Positions 26,126 through 34,985 of a DNA stretch of 64,000 nucleotides are shown here, piece after piece (the stretch's first letter is position 1; each line of letters starts with the position of its first letter). The stretch covers positions 1-64,000 of the forward strand of contig CAYMLG010000015.1 in the NCBI GenBank assembly GCA_964391195.1, written 5' to 3'. This DNA comes from JAAYXE01 sp964391195 (GTDB lineage Bacteria > Chloroflexota > Anaerolineae > Anaerolineales > UBA4823). The notes beneath the pieces are model-generated. The model worked only from the letters and a program-made list of their open reading frames with translations, did not search any database and was not told the DNA's origin. Position numbers and translations under genes: made by a program.

Positions 26126-29100
26126 ACCTTTGCCCGAACAGCGCACCGCCATACAGACCACGGACCGGGCTGTAATCGTCCAGGCCGGGGCCGGCACAGG
26201 GAAGACCTGGGTGCTGGTCCAGCGTTTCCTATACCTGCTGGAACAGAATCCCGGCTGGCCGATCGACAGCCTGGTCGCCGTGACCTTCACCGAGAAAGCC
26301 GCCCGCGAGATGCGCAACCGCATCCGCCAGCGGGTGGAGGAGGCCGCCCTCCACGCCCCGCCCGTTTCCCCCTGGCATCGCCGCCGCCGCGAGTTGGATC
26401 GCCTACAGGTGGGCACCATCCACAGCCTGTGCGCCCGTATCCTGCGCGAAAACGCTATCAGCGCCGGGTTGGACCCCTATTTCAGCGTGCTGGACGAACA
26501 GGAGGCCGGGCTGCTCCAGGAACAGGCCGTCCGCGAGGCCCTGGGCGAGCTGGCCCGCTCCAGTGAAGGGCAAGAACCCGGCTGCCTGCGCCTGCTGGCC
26601 TCGATCCGGGTGCGCGACCTGCACCTGCAGCTCGAGAGCATGCTCGCCCGGCGAGGCACGCTGCACCGCCTGTTCCAGCGCCTGCCTTCAGCCCCTGAAC
26701 TGCTCGCCTGGTGGGATGAACAGATGGATCACTCCCGCCGCCAGGCCTGGGAACAGCAGCTCTCACGCAAGCCCGAGCTCAGTTCCCTCCTCACCCACCT
26801 GGCGGGGATACCGATCCTGGACGATGGGGATAAGCTGGCCCCCTCCGTCCAGCGCGCCCAGGCCGGCTGCCGGGCGGCCCAGAGCGGCGACCTGGCCCAG
26901 GCTTTCGCTTGCTGGCAGGAGTTCGACTTGCGGGGCGGGAAGAAAGACGCATGGGGTGGAGAGGCCGCCCTCAAAGAATTGAAGGACGGACTGAAATCCT
27001 TTCGTGAGGCAGCCAAAGCCGTGGACGCCCTGGGCTGTGCCCGCCGTCCGGGCCCTCTGGACGCTCATGCTGCCGAGACCCTCCAATGGTGGCAGGAGCT
27101 GTGGGAGCGGGTAGAGGGGCGCTATGCTCGCCTGAAGGCCGAGCGAAACGCCCTGGATTTCGACGACCTGGAGCTGCTCACCGCCAACCTGCTGGCCGCC
27201 GGGACCTCGGCTGGCGCCGCTCCATCCGACCGCCTGCGCCTCTTTTTGCAGGGGATCAACCACCTCATGGTGGACGAGTTCCAGGACACCAACCCCATCC
27301 AGCAGGAGATCGTCTATGCGCTGGCCCATCCGTCCGACCCAGGCCGCTTATTCGTGGTGGGCGATGCCAAGCAAAGCATCTACCGCTTCCGCCAGGCGCA
27401 GGTCAGCACGTTCAATCGCACCGCTGAAGATATCTCCCTCGCCACCGGCTGCCCGCCAGTGGCCCTGCAGCACTCCTTCCGCACCCACCAGCCCCTGGTC
27501 CAGGCCCTCAATGCGCTCTTCGAGCATGTGCTCCGACCCCAGGGCGAAACCCACCAGCCGTATGAAGCACCCCCCGGCCCGCTGACCGCAGAGCGCAGCG
27601 CCCCGCCCCTTCAGCCTGTAGCCCCCGCTCCGGTGGAAATTTACCTGCTCCCCCAGGAAAGCCTTTCCGGAAGCCCGCTGAGCGCCGAAGAGGCACGGCT
27701 CTTCGAGGCCCGGCTGCTCGCGCAGCGCTTGCTGGAGCTACACTCCGCCGGCTTTCTGGTCTGGGACCGGAGGCTGGAGGCCGAACGCCCCTTCCGCTTC
27801 GACGACGCCGCCATTCTATTCCGGGCCACAACCACCCTGCCCTTGTATGAAGAGCAGTTCAAAACCGCCGGTCTCCCGTATCTCACCGTCAGCGGGCGGG
27901 GCTACTACGACCGCCCTGAGATCCAGGACTTGCTGGCCCTGCTCTCCAGCCTTTACAACCCGGCCGATGATCTCAACCTGGCCACTGCCCTGCGCTCACC
28001 CCTGTTCAATCTGAGCGATGAAACCCTCTTCCGGCTGCGCTGGCTTTCGCCAAAAACTGAAGACGGCCCAGACGCCCATGGCCCGGTCCCTTACCACCTG
28101 GCGCTGGGATCTCCGCCTCCCACCTCCCAGCCGGAGCAGGTGGCCTTTGCCGCCGAGACCTTCAGCGCCCTGCTTGCGGCGACCGGGCGGGTCGACACCT
28201 GGCGCCTGCTGCGGATGGCCCTGGATCTCACCGGTTATGAAGCCACCCTGGCCCTGAGCGACCGCCTCCGCTCCGGCGGAGGGCGCCAGTGGAACAACGT
28301 GCAGAAGCTGCTTGACATGGCCCGCCAGCACAGCAGCGAGAGCCTGTCCGCCTTCCTGCGCCGGGTGCAAGACCTGCGCTCCCGGGAAGCGCGCGAAGGA
28401 GAAGCCCTGGCAGCCGCCCCGGAGAGCGGCGCGGTGCAGCTCATGTCGATCCACGCCGCCAAGGGCCTGGAGTTCCCGGTGGTCGCCGTGGCCGATCTCG
28501 GGCGGACCTTGCGCCGTTCGGGCGAACCTTCCCGCCTGCTGGCCGATCCGCTGTTTGGCCTGGTCCCGATGTTCCGCGATGAGAACGGCGACTGGCAGAA
28601 GCCGGAGAGCTATCGGTGGGCGGAGGGCCTGAACGGCCAGATGGAGGACGCCGAGAACAAACGCCTGCTGTATGTCGCCTGCACCCGCGCCGCCGACCTG
28701 CTCATTCTCTCCGGCCGTTCAGCCGGGCGTGGGCGCTCCTGGATCGACGAAATCCAGTCCGCCTGGGAGATCCCCACGAACGATCAGCCTGAGGAACTCA
28801 TCGACCGGGGCGGTTATTCGCTGCGCCTGCTTCGCCCGGCTTACCAACCCGCCACAAGCCAAGCGTCCCCCCAGGGGAGCGAACCCCAGCCCATCAGCGA
28901 AGCGCCCCTGGTAGAAATCCCACCCCTCGCCCGTCCCGTCCCGCCGGATCGCCGCCCGCCTGCGCTGGCGGTCACCGATCTTGTCCGGCGGCTTGAAACC
29001 CAGGAAGAGGAATCCCTCCCCGCCCTGCGCCCTATAGCCGGGTCAAAACCTGGAGAGCCCTCAGCTCACCGGCCATCGGCTGCCGCATTGGGCCGGATGG

Positions 29101-29633
29101 TGCACCGGACCCTGGCCAATTGGGCCTGTCTGAGCCAGGCGGACGATCAGCTTGGCTGCCAGCTTGAGATCTATGCGCACCAGGAGGGCATCCTTCATCC
29201 TGATGCCGTACGATACGCTGTCCTCCGCACACAGCGCATGCTCTCTGGCCTGCGCCGTTCACCCCTCTTTGCCGCGATTCAAGCCGCCTCGCAGCGCCAT
29301 TTCGAGCTGCCCTTCACCCTGGAGAGCTCCCTGGGCACCCTGCAGGGTGTGATCGATCTGCTCTTCCAGGATTCTCATGGCGAGTGGCGGCTGATCGAAT
29401 GGAAGACGGAATGGGTCCAGGCCGGGCAGATCGAACATCACGCACAAGAGCACCTGCTTCAAATGGCGGCCTATGCCCAGGCCGCGCGCCATATCTTGGG
29501 AATTGAGCCCCGGGTATCCGTCTGCTTCCTGGCTGCCGGGGCTGCCTGTGTAGACTACTCCCCCGCCCGCCTCGCTTCCGGCTGGCAGGAGCTGATGGGT
29601 GAAACTCGGCTTACTGCTTTAAGAAAGCCATAG
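26118..29633 (+). CDS. addA: AddA-like UvrD-family helicase-nuclease
   Basis: The motor subunit (1,171 aa) of the AddAB complex, which processes DNA double-strand breaks for homologous recombination. Superfamily-1 motifs are clear: Walker A AGAGTGKT (23-30), TFTEKAA, MVDEFQDTN, GDAKQSIYRFR, MSIHAAKGLEFPVV and the YVACTRAADLL end motif. The C-terminal nuclease shows GVIDLLF and LIEWKTE (about 1076-1096). A hairpin terminator overlaps the stop codon. The next gene is unrelated. Confidence 0.92.
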   Translation: MIEPLPEQRTAIQTTDRAVIVQAGAGTGKTWVLVQRFLYLLEQNPGWPIDSLVAVTFTEKAAREMRNRIRQRVEEAALHAPPVSPWHRRRRELDRLQVGTIHSLCARILRENAISAGLDPYFSVLDEQEAGLLQEQAVREALGELARSSEGQEPGCLRLLASIRVRDLHLQLESMLARRGTLHRLFQRLPSAPELLAWWDEQMDHSRRQAWEQQLSRKPELSSLLTHLAGIPILDDGDKLAPSVQRAQAGCRAAQSGDLAQAFACWQEFDLRGGKKDAWGGEAALKELKDGLKSFREAAKAVDALGCARRPGPLDAHAAETLQWWQELWERVEGRYARLKAERNALDFDDLELLTANLLAAGTSAGAAPSDRLRLFLQGINHLMVDEFQDTNPIQQEIVYALAHPSDPGRLFVVGDAKQSIYRFRQAQVSTFNRTAEDISLATGCPPVALQHSFRTHQPLVQALNALFEHVLRPQGETHQPYEAPPGPLTAERSAPPLQPVAPAPVEIYLLPQESLSGSPLSAEEARLFEARLLAQRLLELHSAGFLVWDRRLEAERPFRFDDAAILFRATTTLPLYEEQFKTAGLPYLTVSGRGYYDRPEIQDLLALLSSLYNPADDLNLATALRSPLFNLSDETLFRLRWLSPKTEDGPDAHGPVPYHLALGSPPPTSQPEQVAFAAETFSALLAATGRVDTWRLLRMALDLTGYEATLALSDRLRSGGGRQWNNVQKLLDMARQHSSESLSAFLRRVQDLRSREAREGEALAAAPESGAVQLMSIHAAKGLEFPVVAVADLGRTLRRSGEPSRLLADPLFGLVPMFRDENGDWQKPESYRWAEGLNGQMEDAENKRLLYVACTRAADLLILSGRSAGRGRSWIDEIQSAWEIPTNDQPEELIDRGGYSLRLLRPAYQPATSQASPQGSEPQPISEAPLVEIPPLARPVPPDRRPPALAVTDLVRRLETQEEESLPALRPIAGSKPGEPSAHRPSAAALGRMVHRTLANWACLSQADDQLGCQLEIYAHQEGILHPDAVRYAVLRTQRMLSGLRRSPLFAAIQAASQRHFELPFTLESSLGTLQGVIDLLFQDSHGEWRLIEWKTEWVQAGQIEHHAQEHLLQMAAYAQAARHILGIEPRVSVCFLAAGAACVDYSPARLASGWQELMGETRLTALRKP

Positions 29634-29659
29634 CGGGTGAAGCCCGTGGCTTTCTTAAA
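29618..29659 (+). terminator. Terminator hairpin overlapping the addA stop
   Basis: Thirteen bp (29618-29630 with 29647-29659) enclose an inner CGGG-TGAAG-CCCG stem-loop. The right arm ends in TTTCTTAAAA. A degenerate copy of the motif (AGAAAGCCGTAGTGGGTGAA) begins at about 29685. Confidence 0.75.
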
Positions 29660-29801
29660 ACCTTCAGCCTGCCTTACGACTCGTAGAAAGCCGTAGTGGG
29701 TGAAGGTCGTCAAGAGTCACAAACACAAATCTCGTGCTAAAATTGGTTGGTAAGGGATACCTGGAGATCAACCTGGTTTGCACAACGCAACGAGTGACTG
29801 C

Positions 29802-31772
29802 ATGGTTATGACCCTCGAACTGGACCGCCTGCGGCTGGCGTGGGAAAGTTATGTTGTCAGCCGCACGATCGCGCCGGAAGTTGACCCGCATATCGCCGCA
29901 TCCTGGCATCGCTGCTGGGGATATCTAAGCCCGTTCCAAACCGTCCGCCTCAGCCCGCTGAGCCCCAACAACTTGCTTTCTGCGCAAGTCGCAAACTTCG
30001 ACTTGATCTCTGTCGCGCGTCCGGTGATGGAGGACAGCTACCAGTATCTGGAGAACAGCGGCATAGCCTTCGTCCTGGTTAACAGTGCCGGCTATGTGCT
30101 CGATATCCTGGGCGATGCCGACATGCTGGAGAAAGCAGCCGGCCTGGGCATTCGCACCGGCTCTCTGCTCTCGGAATCAGCCATGGGCACCAACGCCTTT
30201 GCGCTCGCCCTGGTCGAGCGCATCCCCCAGCGGGTTGTCGGGTGCGAGCATTATTTGAGCCAGTTCCATTCCATCGCCGGGACCGCGGCCCCCATCTTCG
30301 ACCTCACCGGCCGACCTCTCGGCGCAGTCGGCCTGTTGACCCGGGCGAGTGACTACTTGCACCCGTACCTGAGTATCGCCGTGGCTGTGTCGCGCGCCAT
30401 CGAGGGGCAGCGCCAATCCGACCAACTCCTCGCCGAACAAAACCGCCAGCTCACCACCATCACCGCCGTATTGGATACCATCTCGGAAGGGATCCTGGTC
30501 TGGAATCCAGACCGGGTCCTGATCCACATCAACTCAGCCGCGGCCAGGCTGCTCGATACCCCGGTAAACGGGCTGGTCGGGCGCCGGGTTGGGGAGTTTT
30601 TCTCCTTCCCCGACTTCCTCCTAGAAGCGGTTGAAAAGCGAGAACCGCTGAGCGACATCGACTCGTACCTGATCTTCAAGCAGCAAACCTACAACTGCAT
30701 TCTCAGCCTGCGCTTTGCCGGAAACAGCAGCAGCCCGGAGTGGACGATCATCGCCTTCCGCCAGGTGCAAGATGTGAACAACCTGCTCCAGCGCCACTTT
30801 GGATCTCAAGCGTATCTAACCCTGGAGGATATTGTCGGCGAGTCGACCGCTATCCGTCGTGTCCGCCGCCTGGCCGAATCGGCCGCGGATGCCCGAGCCA
30901 GCATCCTCATCCTGGGCGAAAGCGGGACAGGGAAAAATGCGCTGGCCCGCGCCATCCAGTACAAGAGCCCGCGCCGCGACCTCCCCTTCATCATCTTTGC
31001 CTGCGCTTCCATCCCCAACCAACTCATCACCCGCGAACTGCTCGGTTTTGAAAGCGGTTATTCCGAGCAGTATAAATACGGCCGCCCGAGCAAATTCGAG
31101 CTCGCCCAGGGCGGGACGCTCTTTTTCCAGGATGTGGATTATCTCCCCCTCGAGGCGCAGGCGGTGCTGCTGGACGTCCTCGAGCTGCACCTGGTCAACC
31201 GCCTGGGCAGCATCCGTCCGATCCCGGTCGATGTGCGCATCATCGCCGCCTCTTCCGCCGATATGGATAAGCTGGTCGAACAGGGCGCCTTCCGCTCCGA
31301 CCTGTATTACCGCCTGAGTTCGTTCAAGATCACCATTCCTCCTTTGCGCGAGCGGCCGCGCGATATCCCCCTGTTGGTCGACCGCATTCTCGAGCGTCTC
31401 AGCCAGCAAACGGGCCACCCCCTCAGTATGGCCCCGGGGGTCTTAGACCTGCTCAAGCGCTATTCCTGGCCCGGCAATATCCGCCAGCTCGAATCGGTCC
31501 TCTATCAGGCTGCCATGCAGACCGACCAATCGGGCATCATCAGCCAGGCGCACCTGCCTCCTTCGATCACCAATCCGATGGACCTGGATTTTCCTCTATC
31601 TCTCAACCCATTCCCCACCAGCTTCGTCGAAATCGAGCGCGATGCGTTGATTCGCGCCGCGAAACTGTGCGGTGGGAATGTCACCCAAATGGCCCGGGTT
31701 CTGGGCCTGGGGCGCACGACCGTGTGGCGAAAGCTGAAAGAACACAACCTGGCAGTTGAGGAATTCCGCTAA
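29802..31772 (+). CDS. dhaR: DhaR-like activator (GAF-PAS-AAA+-Fis), sigma54-independent type
   Basis: A 656-aa regulator with a GAF-type domain (about 50-190), a PAS domain (about 205-310), an AAA+ domain and a Fis-type helix-turn-helix (GGNVTQMARVLGLGRTTVWRKL) at the C-terminus. Walker A is intact (GESGTGKN from residue 372). The GAFTGA loop that contacts sigma54 is replaced by GYSEQYK (419-425), and the usual Walker B LFLDE reads LFFQDVD. Known E. coli DhaR activates a sigma70 promoter and senses DhaK/DhaL through its sensor domain. The position just before glpF-dhaKL-glpK-dhaM and the adjacent palindromes support the same role here. ATG 29802 or 29808 are both possible; the ribosome site is weak. 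Confidence 0.85.
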   Translation: MVMTLELDRLRLAWESYVVSRTIAPEVDPHIAASWHRCWGYLSPFQTVRLSPLSPNNLLSAQVANFDLISVARPVMEDSYQYLENSGIAFVLVNSAGYVLDILGDADMLEKAAGLGIRTGSLLSESAMGTNAFALALVERIPQRVVGCEHYLSQFHSIAGTAAPIFDLTGRPLGAVGLLTRASDYLHPYLSIAVAVSRAIEGQRQSDQLLAEQNRQLTTITAVLDTISEGILVWNPDRVLIHINSAAARLLDTPVNGLVGRRVGEFFSFPDFLLEAVEKREPLSDIDSYLIFKQQTYNCILSLRFAGNSSSPEWTIIAFRQVQDVNNLLQRHFGSQAYLTLEDIVGESTAIRRVRRLAESAADARASILILGESGTGKNALARAIQYKSPRRDLPFIIFACASIPNQLITRELLGFESGYSEQYKYGRPSKFELAQGGTLFFQDVDYLPLEAQAVLLDVLELHLVNRLGSIRPIPVDVRIIAASSADMDKLVEQGAFRSDLYYRLSSFKITIPPLRERPRDIPLLVDRILERLSQQTGHPLSMAPGVLDLLKRYSWPGNIRQLESVLYQAAMQTDQSGIISQAHLPPSITNPMDLDFPLSLNPFPTSFVEIERDALIRAAKLCGGNVTQMARVLGLGRTTVWRKLKEHNLAVEEFR

Positions 31773-31779
31773 AATCGTG

Positions 31780-31796
31780 TGTTTCAATTTGAAACA
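31780..31796 (+). promoter_or_regulatory. Operator 1 upstream of glpF-dha
   Basis: TGTTTCAATTTGAAACA is a perfect palindrome; with flanking bases the symmetric 19-mer is 31779-31797. It is centred near -92 relative to the predicted start and is the likely binding site of the Fis-type domain of DhaR. Confidence 0.75.
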
Positions 31797-31810
31797 CCCC
31801 TTCTCTTTTA

Positions 31811-31827
31811 TGTTCCGAGTTGAAACA
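31811..31827 (+). promoter_or_regulatory. Operator 2 upstream of glpF-dha
   Basis: TGTTCCGAGTTGAAACA matches operator 1 at 14 of 17 positions. Its centre is 31 bp from that of operator 1, about three helical turns, so both lie on the same DNA face. It is centred near -61. Confidence 0.7.
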
Positions 31828-31843
31828 AAAACCGGCCTAACCT

Positions 31844-31873
31844 TTGACAAATTCTGCGGGTTGACTCCATAAT
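31844..31873 (+). promoter_or_regulatory. Sigma70-type promoter of the glpF-dha operon
   Basis: TTGACA (31844-31849) and CATAAT (31868-31873) are separated by 18 bp. No sigma54 -24/-12 pair (GG-N10-GC) is visible nearby, in agreement with the GAFTGA-less regulator. Confidence 0.7.
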
Positions 31874-31879
31874 AAACCT

Positions 31880-32242
31880 AGTGCTATTTCCGGTTCAGGA
31901 TTGAATATCCATCTTGCCTGTTCTCACGCCGTAGTGGATCATTGAAGAGCGTGCAGAACTTCCAAACAATCAATCCATCATAGCTTGCACAGCCTGTAAT
32001 GCAGGGAGACTACTCCCGGGGACGGATCTTCTCCACCGGTCCTGATTGCCCTGCCTATCGGGTTGTAAAGGAGGTGATGTGTTGTATCGAGTTGGAGCAA
32101 GACAACTCACGGCGGTCCTTTATCCCATGGAACGACCGTGCTGCGCGGCTCCAGCCAGGACAAACGGATCAAATAATACTCTCTCTACCCTAACCCCTCG
32201 AAACATTTTCTATCATTATTCAGTTCCAATAAGGAGAAGGAT
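31880..32242 (+). promoter_or_regulatory. Long structured leader of glpF
   Basis: The predicted 5' leader is about 360 nt. It contains AAAGGAGGTGAT (32067-32078), a full 12-nt complement to the 16S rRNA tail, far from the glpF start. AAAGGA can pair with TCCTTT about 50 nt downstream. GAGTT/AACTC and TGGAGC/GCTCCA stems lie between. A GTG/TTG start at 32079/32082 opens a frame of about 54 codons whose TGA overlaps the glpF ATG (ATGA). A leader peptide or RNA switch is possible; I recognise no known class. Confidence 0.45.
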
Positions 32243-33070
32243 ATGAATCAGAGAAGTTTGACCAAGGAGTTGATCGGTGAAGTCTTTGGGACTTTCATTC
32301 TGATCCTCTTAGGTGATGGTGTGGTCGCCAATGTGGGCCTGGCCCCCCGTCTGGCTGGAACAGCCTACAACTGGAACACGATCACCATCGGCTGGGCTTT
32401 CGCGGTAATCATCGCCGTCTACGTCTCAGCCGGCGTCTCTGGCGCGCACTTGAATCCCGCCGTGACCTTGGGCCTGGCAGCCAAGCGCGGCTTCCCGTGG
32501 GGTAAGGTTCTCCCCTATGTGGTTGCCCAGATGATCGGCGCCTTCCTGGGTGCTTTAGCCGTCTTCTTGATCTACCAGGACGGCCTGCGAGCCGCCGGTA
32601 TGCCCAACGTCTGGTCCACCGGCCCAGGCTCGGTCTTTGGCCAGGCATGGTGGGGCGCAGCGAGCGCAGATGCCGCTGGTGGATACAGCCTGCTAACCGC
32701 CGTTATTGCAGAAATCTTCGGTACGATGGTGCTGATGTGGGGCATCCTTGCCTCCGGTGACTCCCGCAACACCGGCCTGATGCACAACCTTGGCCCATTC
32801 CTGGTCGGCGGCGCCGTCCTGGCGGTCGGTCTCTCCCTGGGCGGCCCCAGCGGCTACTCCATCAACCCCGCTCGTGACCTCGGCCCCCGCATCCTGGGCG
32901 CGATCGTTGGCACCCAAAATCTGTTCGATCCTCAGTTCTACTGGTTAATCGCTCCGGTCATCGCGCCATTGATCGGCGGCGTGCTCGGAGTCTTCGTCTA
33001 CGACTGGTTTGTGACCCCCAATCTGCCGGAACCCAGCCCCGTCACCTCCAAGGCTACTACGGGCGACTAA
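32243..33070 (+). CDS. glpF: Glycerol uptake facilitator (aquaglyceroporin)
   Basis: An MIP-family channel of 275 aa with six hydrophobic segments. The two half-helix motifs are NPA at 71-73 (HLNPAVT) and NPARD from 208. The Asp after the second NPAR is the glyceroporin hallmark, so glycerol passage is more likely than strict water transport. AAGGAGAAGG lies 2-11 nt upstream of the ATG. It is the first gene of the dha operon and would supply glycerol to GlpK. Confidence 0.93.
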   Translation: MNQRSLTKELIGEVFGTFILILLGDGVVANVGLAPRLAGTAYNWNTITIGWAFAVIIAVYVSAGVSGAHLNPAVTLGLAAKRGFPWGKVLPYVVAQMIGAFLGALAVFLIYQDGLRAAGMPNVWSTGPGSVFGQAWWGAASADAAGGYSLLTAVIAEIFGTMVLMWGILASGDSRNTGLMHNLGPFLVGGAVLAVGLSLGGPSGYSINPARDLGPRILGAIVGTQNLFDPQFYWLIAPVIAPLIGGVLGVFVYDWFVTPNLPEPSPVTSKATTGD

Positions 33071-33120
33071 CCAAGGCCTGGCATCTTTGCCAGCGTTTGA
33101 ATGTTGAAGGAAGGTGACCG

Positions 33121-34122
33121 ATGAAAAAACTCATCAACCAGCCCGATGACGTAGTTCGCGAATCTCTGGAAGGGATCGCCCTGGCTCATCCGGACCTGGT
33201 TCGGGTTCACTTCGATCCGAACTACATCGTCCGCGCCGACGCTCCCGTTCAGGGAAAGGTCGGAATCGTCTCGGGCGGTGGGTCCGGGCATGAGCCTATG
33301 CACGGCGGTTTTGTCGGGCTGGGCATGCTGGATGCAGCCTGCCCCGGCGCGGTGTTCACCTCACCCACGCCTGATCAAATGCTGGAAGCTACCAAGGCGG
33401 TAAACGGCGGTAAAGGCGTAGTCCATATCGTCAAGAACTACACTGGCGACATCATGAACTTCGAAATGGCCGCCGAGCTGGCTAAGGCAGAGGGCATCGA
33501 TGTCGAGAGCGTGGTGATCGATGATGACGTCGCAGTTCAGGACAGTCTCTACACCGCAGGGCGACGAGGCGTCGGCAGCACCGTTCTGGCTGAAAAGCTG
33601 AGCGGAGCCGCCGCCGAAGAAGGCTGCGAACTCCAGGAAGTCGCAGATGTGGTCCGCAAAGTGAAGGAATGGGGCCGGAGTATGGGGATGGCCCTCACTT
33701 CCTGCACGGTTCCCCACGTCGGCAAACCCACCTTCGACCTCCCCGAGAACGAGATGGAGATCGGGATCGGGATCCATGGTGAGCCGGGCCGCGTTCGTAT
33801 GCCGCTGAAATCCGCCGATGAGATCGTCGAAATGCTCATGGAGCCGGTCATCAAAGACATCCCCTACAAGTCGGGCGATGAGGTGCTCTTGTTCGTAAAC
33901 GGTATGGGCGGCACCCCCCTGATCGAACTCTATATCGTTTACCGCAAGGCCCACGAGATCGCCACCCGCCACGGCTTGAAGGTGGTTCGCAATCTGGTTG
34001 GCTCCTACATCACCAGCCTGGAGATGGCAGGGACCTCCATCACCCTGCTCAAGCTGGATGAGCAGTTAACCCGCCTGTGGGACGCGCCGGTGAAGACCCC
34101 CGGTCTGCGTTGGGGTGTCTAA
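33121..34122 (+). CDS. dhaK: PEP-dependent dihydroxyacetone kinase, DhaK subunit
   Basis: The substrate-binding subunit (333 aa), which binds dihydroxyacetone covalently as a hemiaminal through a histidine. The GSGHEPMHGG loop (His57) and His219 in GIGIHGEPG, the covalent-binding residue, are both present. Phosphate arrives from DhaL-bound ATP, which DhaM regenerates. AAGGAAGG precedes the ATG. It is followed by a 75-nt intergenic hairpin and dhaL. Confidence 0.95.
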   Translation: MKKLINQPDDVVRESLEGIALAHPDLVRVHFDPNYIVRADAPVQGKVGIVSGGGSGHEPMHGGFVGLGMLDAACPGAVFTSPTPDQMLEATKAVNGGKGVVHIVKNYTGDIMNFEMAAELAKAEGIDVESVVIDDDVAVQDSLYTAGRRGVGSTVLAEKLSGAAAEEGCELQEVADVVRKVKEWGRSMGMALTSCTVPHVGKPTFDLPENEMEIGIGIHGEPGRVRMPLKSADEIVEMLMEPVIKDIPYKSGDEVLLFVNGMGGTPLIELYIVYRKAHEIATRHGLKVVRNLVGSYITSLEMAGTSITLLKLDEQLTRLWDAPVKTPGLRWGV

Positions 34123-34146
34123 CCCGGGCGGTTCAAGGCACTGACA

Positions 34147-34222
34147 GGGTAGGTGCGGCGGAGCGCGCACCCCATAATGCTTCGCCTGGACTGGATTTGT
34201 CCCCCGCTTCGCCGCCCTACCC
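34147..34222 (+). repeat. Large hairpin between dhaK and dhaL
   Basis: An 18-bp stem with one bulged T and one G-U pair (34147-34165 with 34205-34222) encloses a 39-nt loop. There is no T-tract. It may stabilise the upstream message or attenuate the downstream genes. Confidence 0.6.
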
Positions 34223-34240
34223 CGTTCTTCGCAAACACCT

Positions 34241-34876
34241 ATGACCATCACTCGTGATCATGTCCTGGATTGGATAAAAGCCTGTGCAGCCGTGCTGGCG
34301 GAAAACCGCGAGTACCTCATCCAGCTCGACGCCGCCATCGGCGATGCCGATCACGGCGCCAACATGGATCGCGGTTTCAAAGCAGTGCTGTCGAAGATGC
34401 CCGAGTTGGAGAATAAAGACATCGGCACAATCTTCAAGACGGTTGGGATGACTCTGCTCTCAACCGTGGGTGGGGCCGGAGGGCCGCTTTACGGAACTTT
34501 CTTCCTCCAGGCCGGCATGAAAACTTCCGGCAAAATGGAGCTCACCCTCGCCGATTGGGCCGCAGCCCTCGAAGCCGCTACCAACGGCGTCATCATGCGT
34601 GGAAAAGCGGAACTGGGCGATAAGACCATGGTAGATGCCCTCACCCCCGCCGTGACCGCCCTCAAGCAAGCGGTTGAGGAAAACCAACCGCTCGCTCTCG
34701 CTCTCCAGGCTTCAGCCGAAGCAGCGAAGCGCGGCATGCAGGCCACCACCCCACTGGTGGCTCGCAAAGGCCGGGCCAGCTATCTGGGTGAGCGCAGCGC
34801 CGGTCATCAAGATCCCGGCGCCACCTCATCCTATCTGCTCCTCGACGCCGCTTCGAATGTCTGGACGAATGGATAG
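34241..34876 (+). CDS. dhaL: Dihydroxyacetone kinase, DhaL subunit
   Basis: The nucleotide-binding subunit (211 aa), which in PTS-type systems holds ADP permanently as a phosphoryl carrier between DhaM and DhaK. The metal-binding aspartates lie in AAIGDADHGANMD (Asp35, Asp37, with His38), and GGAGGPLYG forms the nucleotide loop. The C-terminal GERSAGHQDPGATS is conserved in DhaL. No obvious ribosome site precedes the ATG, so translation may depend on the upstream structure. Confidence 0.93.
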   Translation: MTITRDHVLDWIKACAAVLAENREYLIQLDAAIGDADHGANMDRGFKAVLSKMPELENKDIGTIFKTVGMTLLSTVGGAGGPLYGTFFLQAGMKTSGKMELTLADWAAALEAATNGVIMRGKAELGDKTMVDALTPAVTALKQAVEENQPLALALQASAEAAKRGMQATTPLVARKGRASYLGERSAGHQDPGATSSYLLLDAASNVWTNG

Positions 34877-34985
34877 TCGTTTCCGCCTTTCCTGGCCTGA
34901 AGCGGTTTCCGAATCCGGCTGGCACAGCTTGTATACCAATTCTGAACCCCAATAACCCTTTCATCTTTTCAGGAGGCATAAGAAC

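Noticed and set aside
26118..29633. RecB instead of AddA
   Set aside because: The partner gene has AddB-type nuclease and Fe-S cysteines, and there is no recC or recD homologue. The pair fits AddAB.
31773..32242. Sigma54 (-24/-12) promoter for the dha operon
   Set aside because: No GG-N10-GC pair of good quality was found, and the regulator lacks GAFTGA. The TTGACA/CATAAT pair explains the region better.
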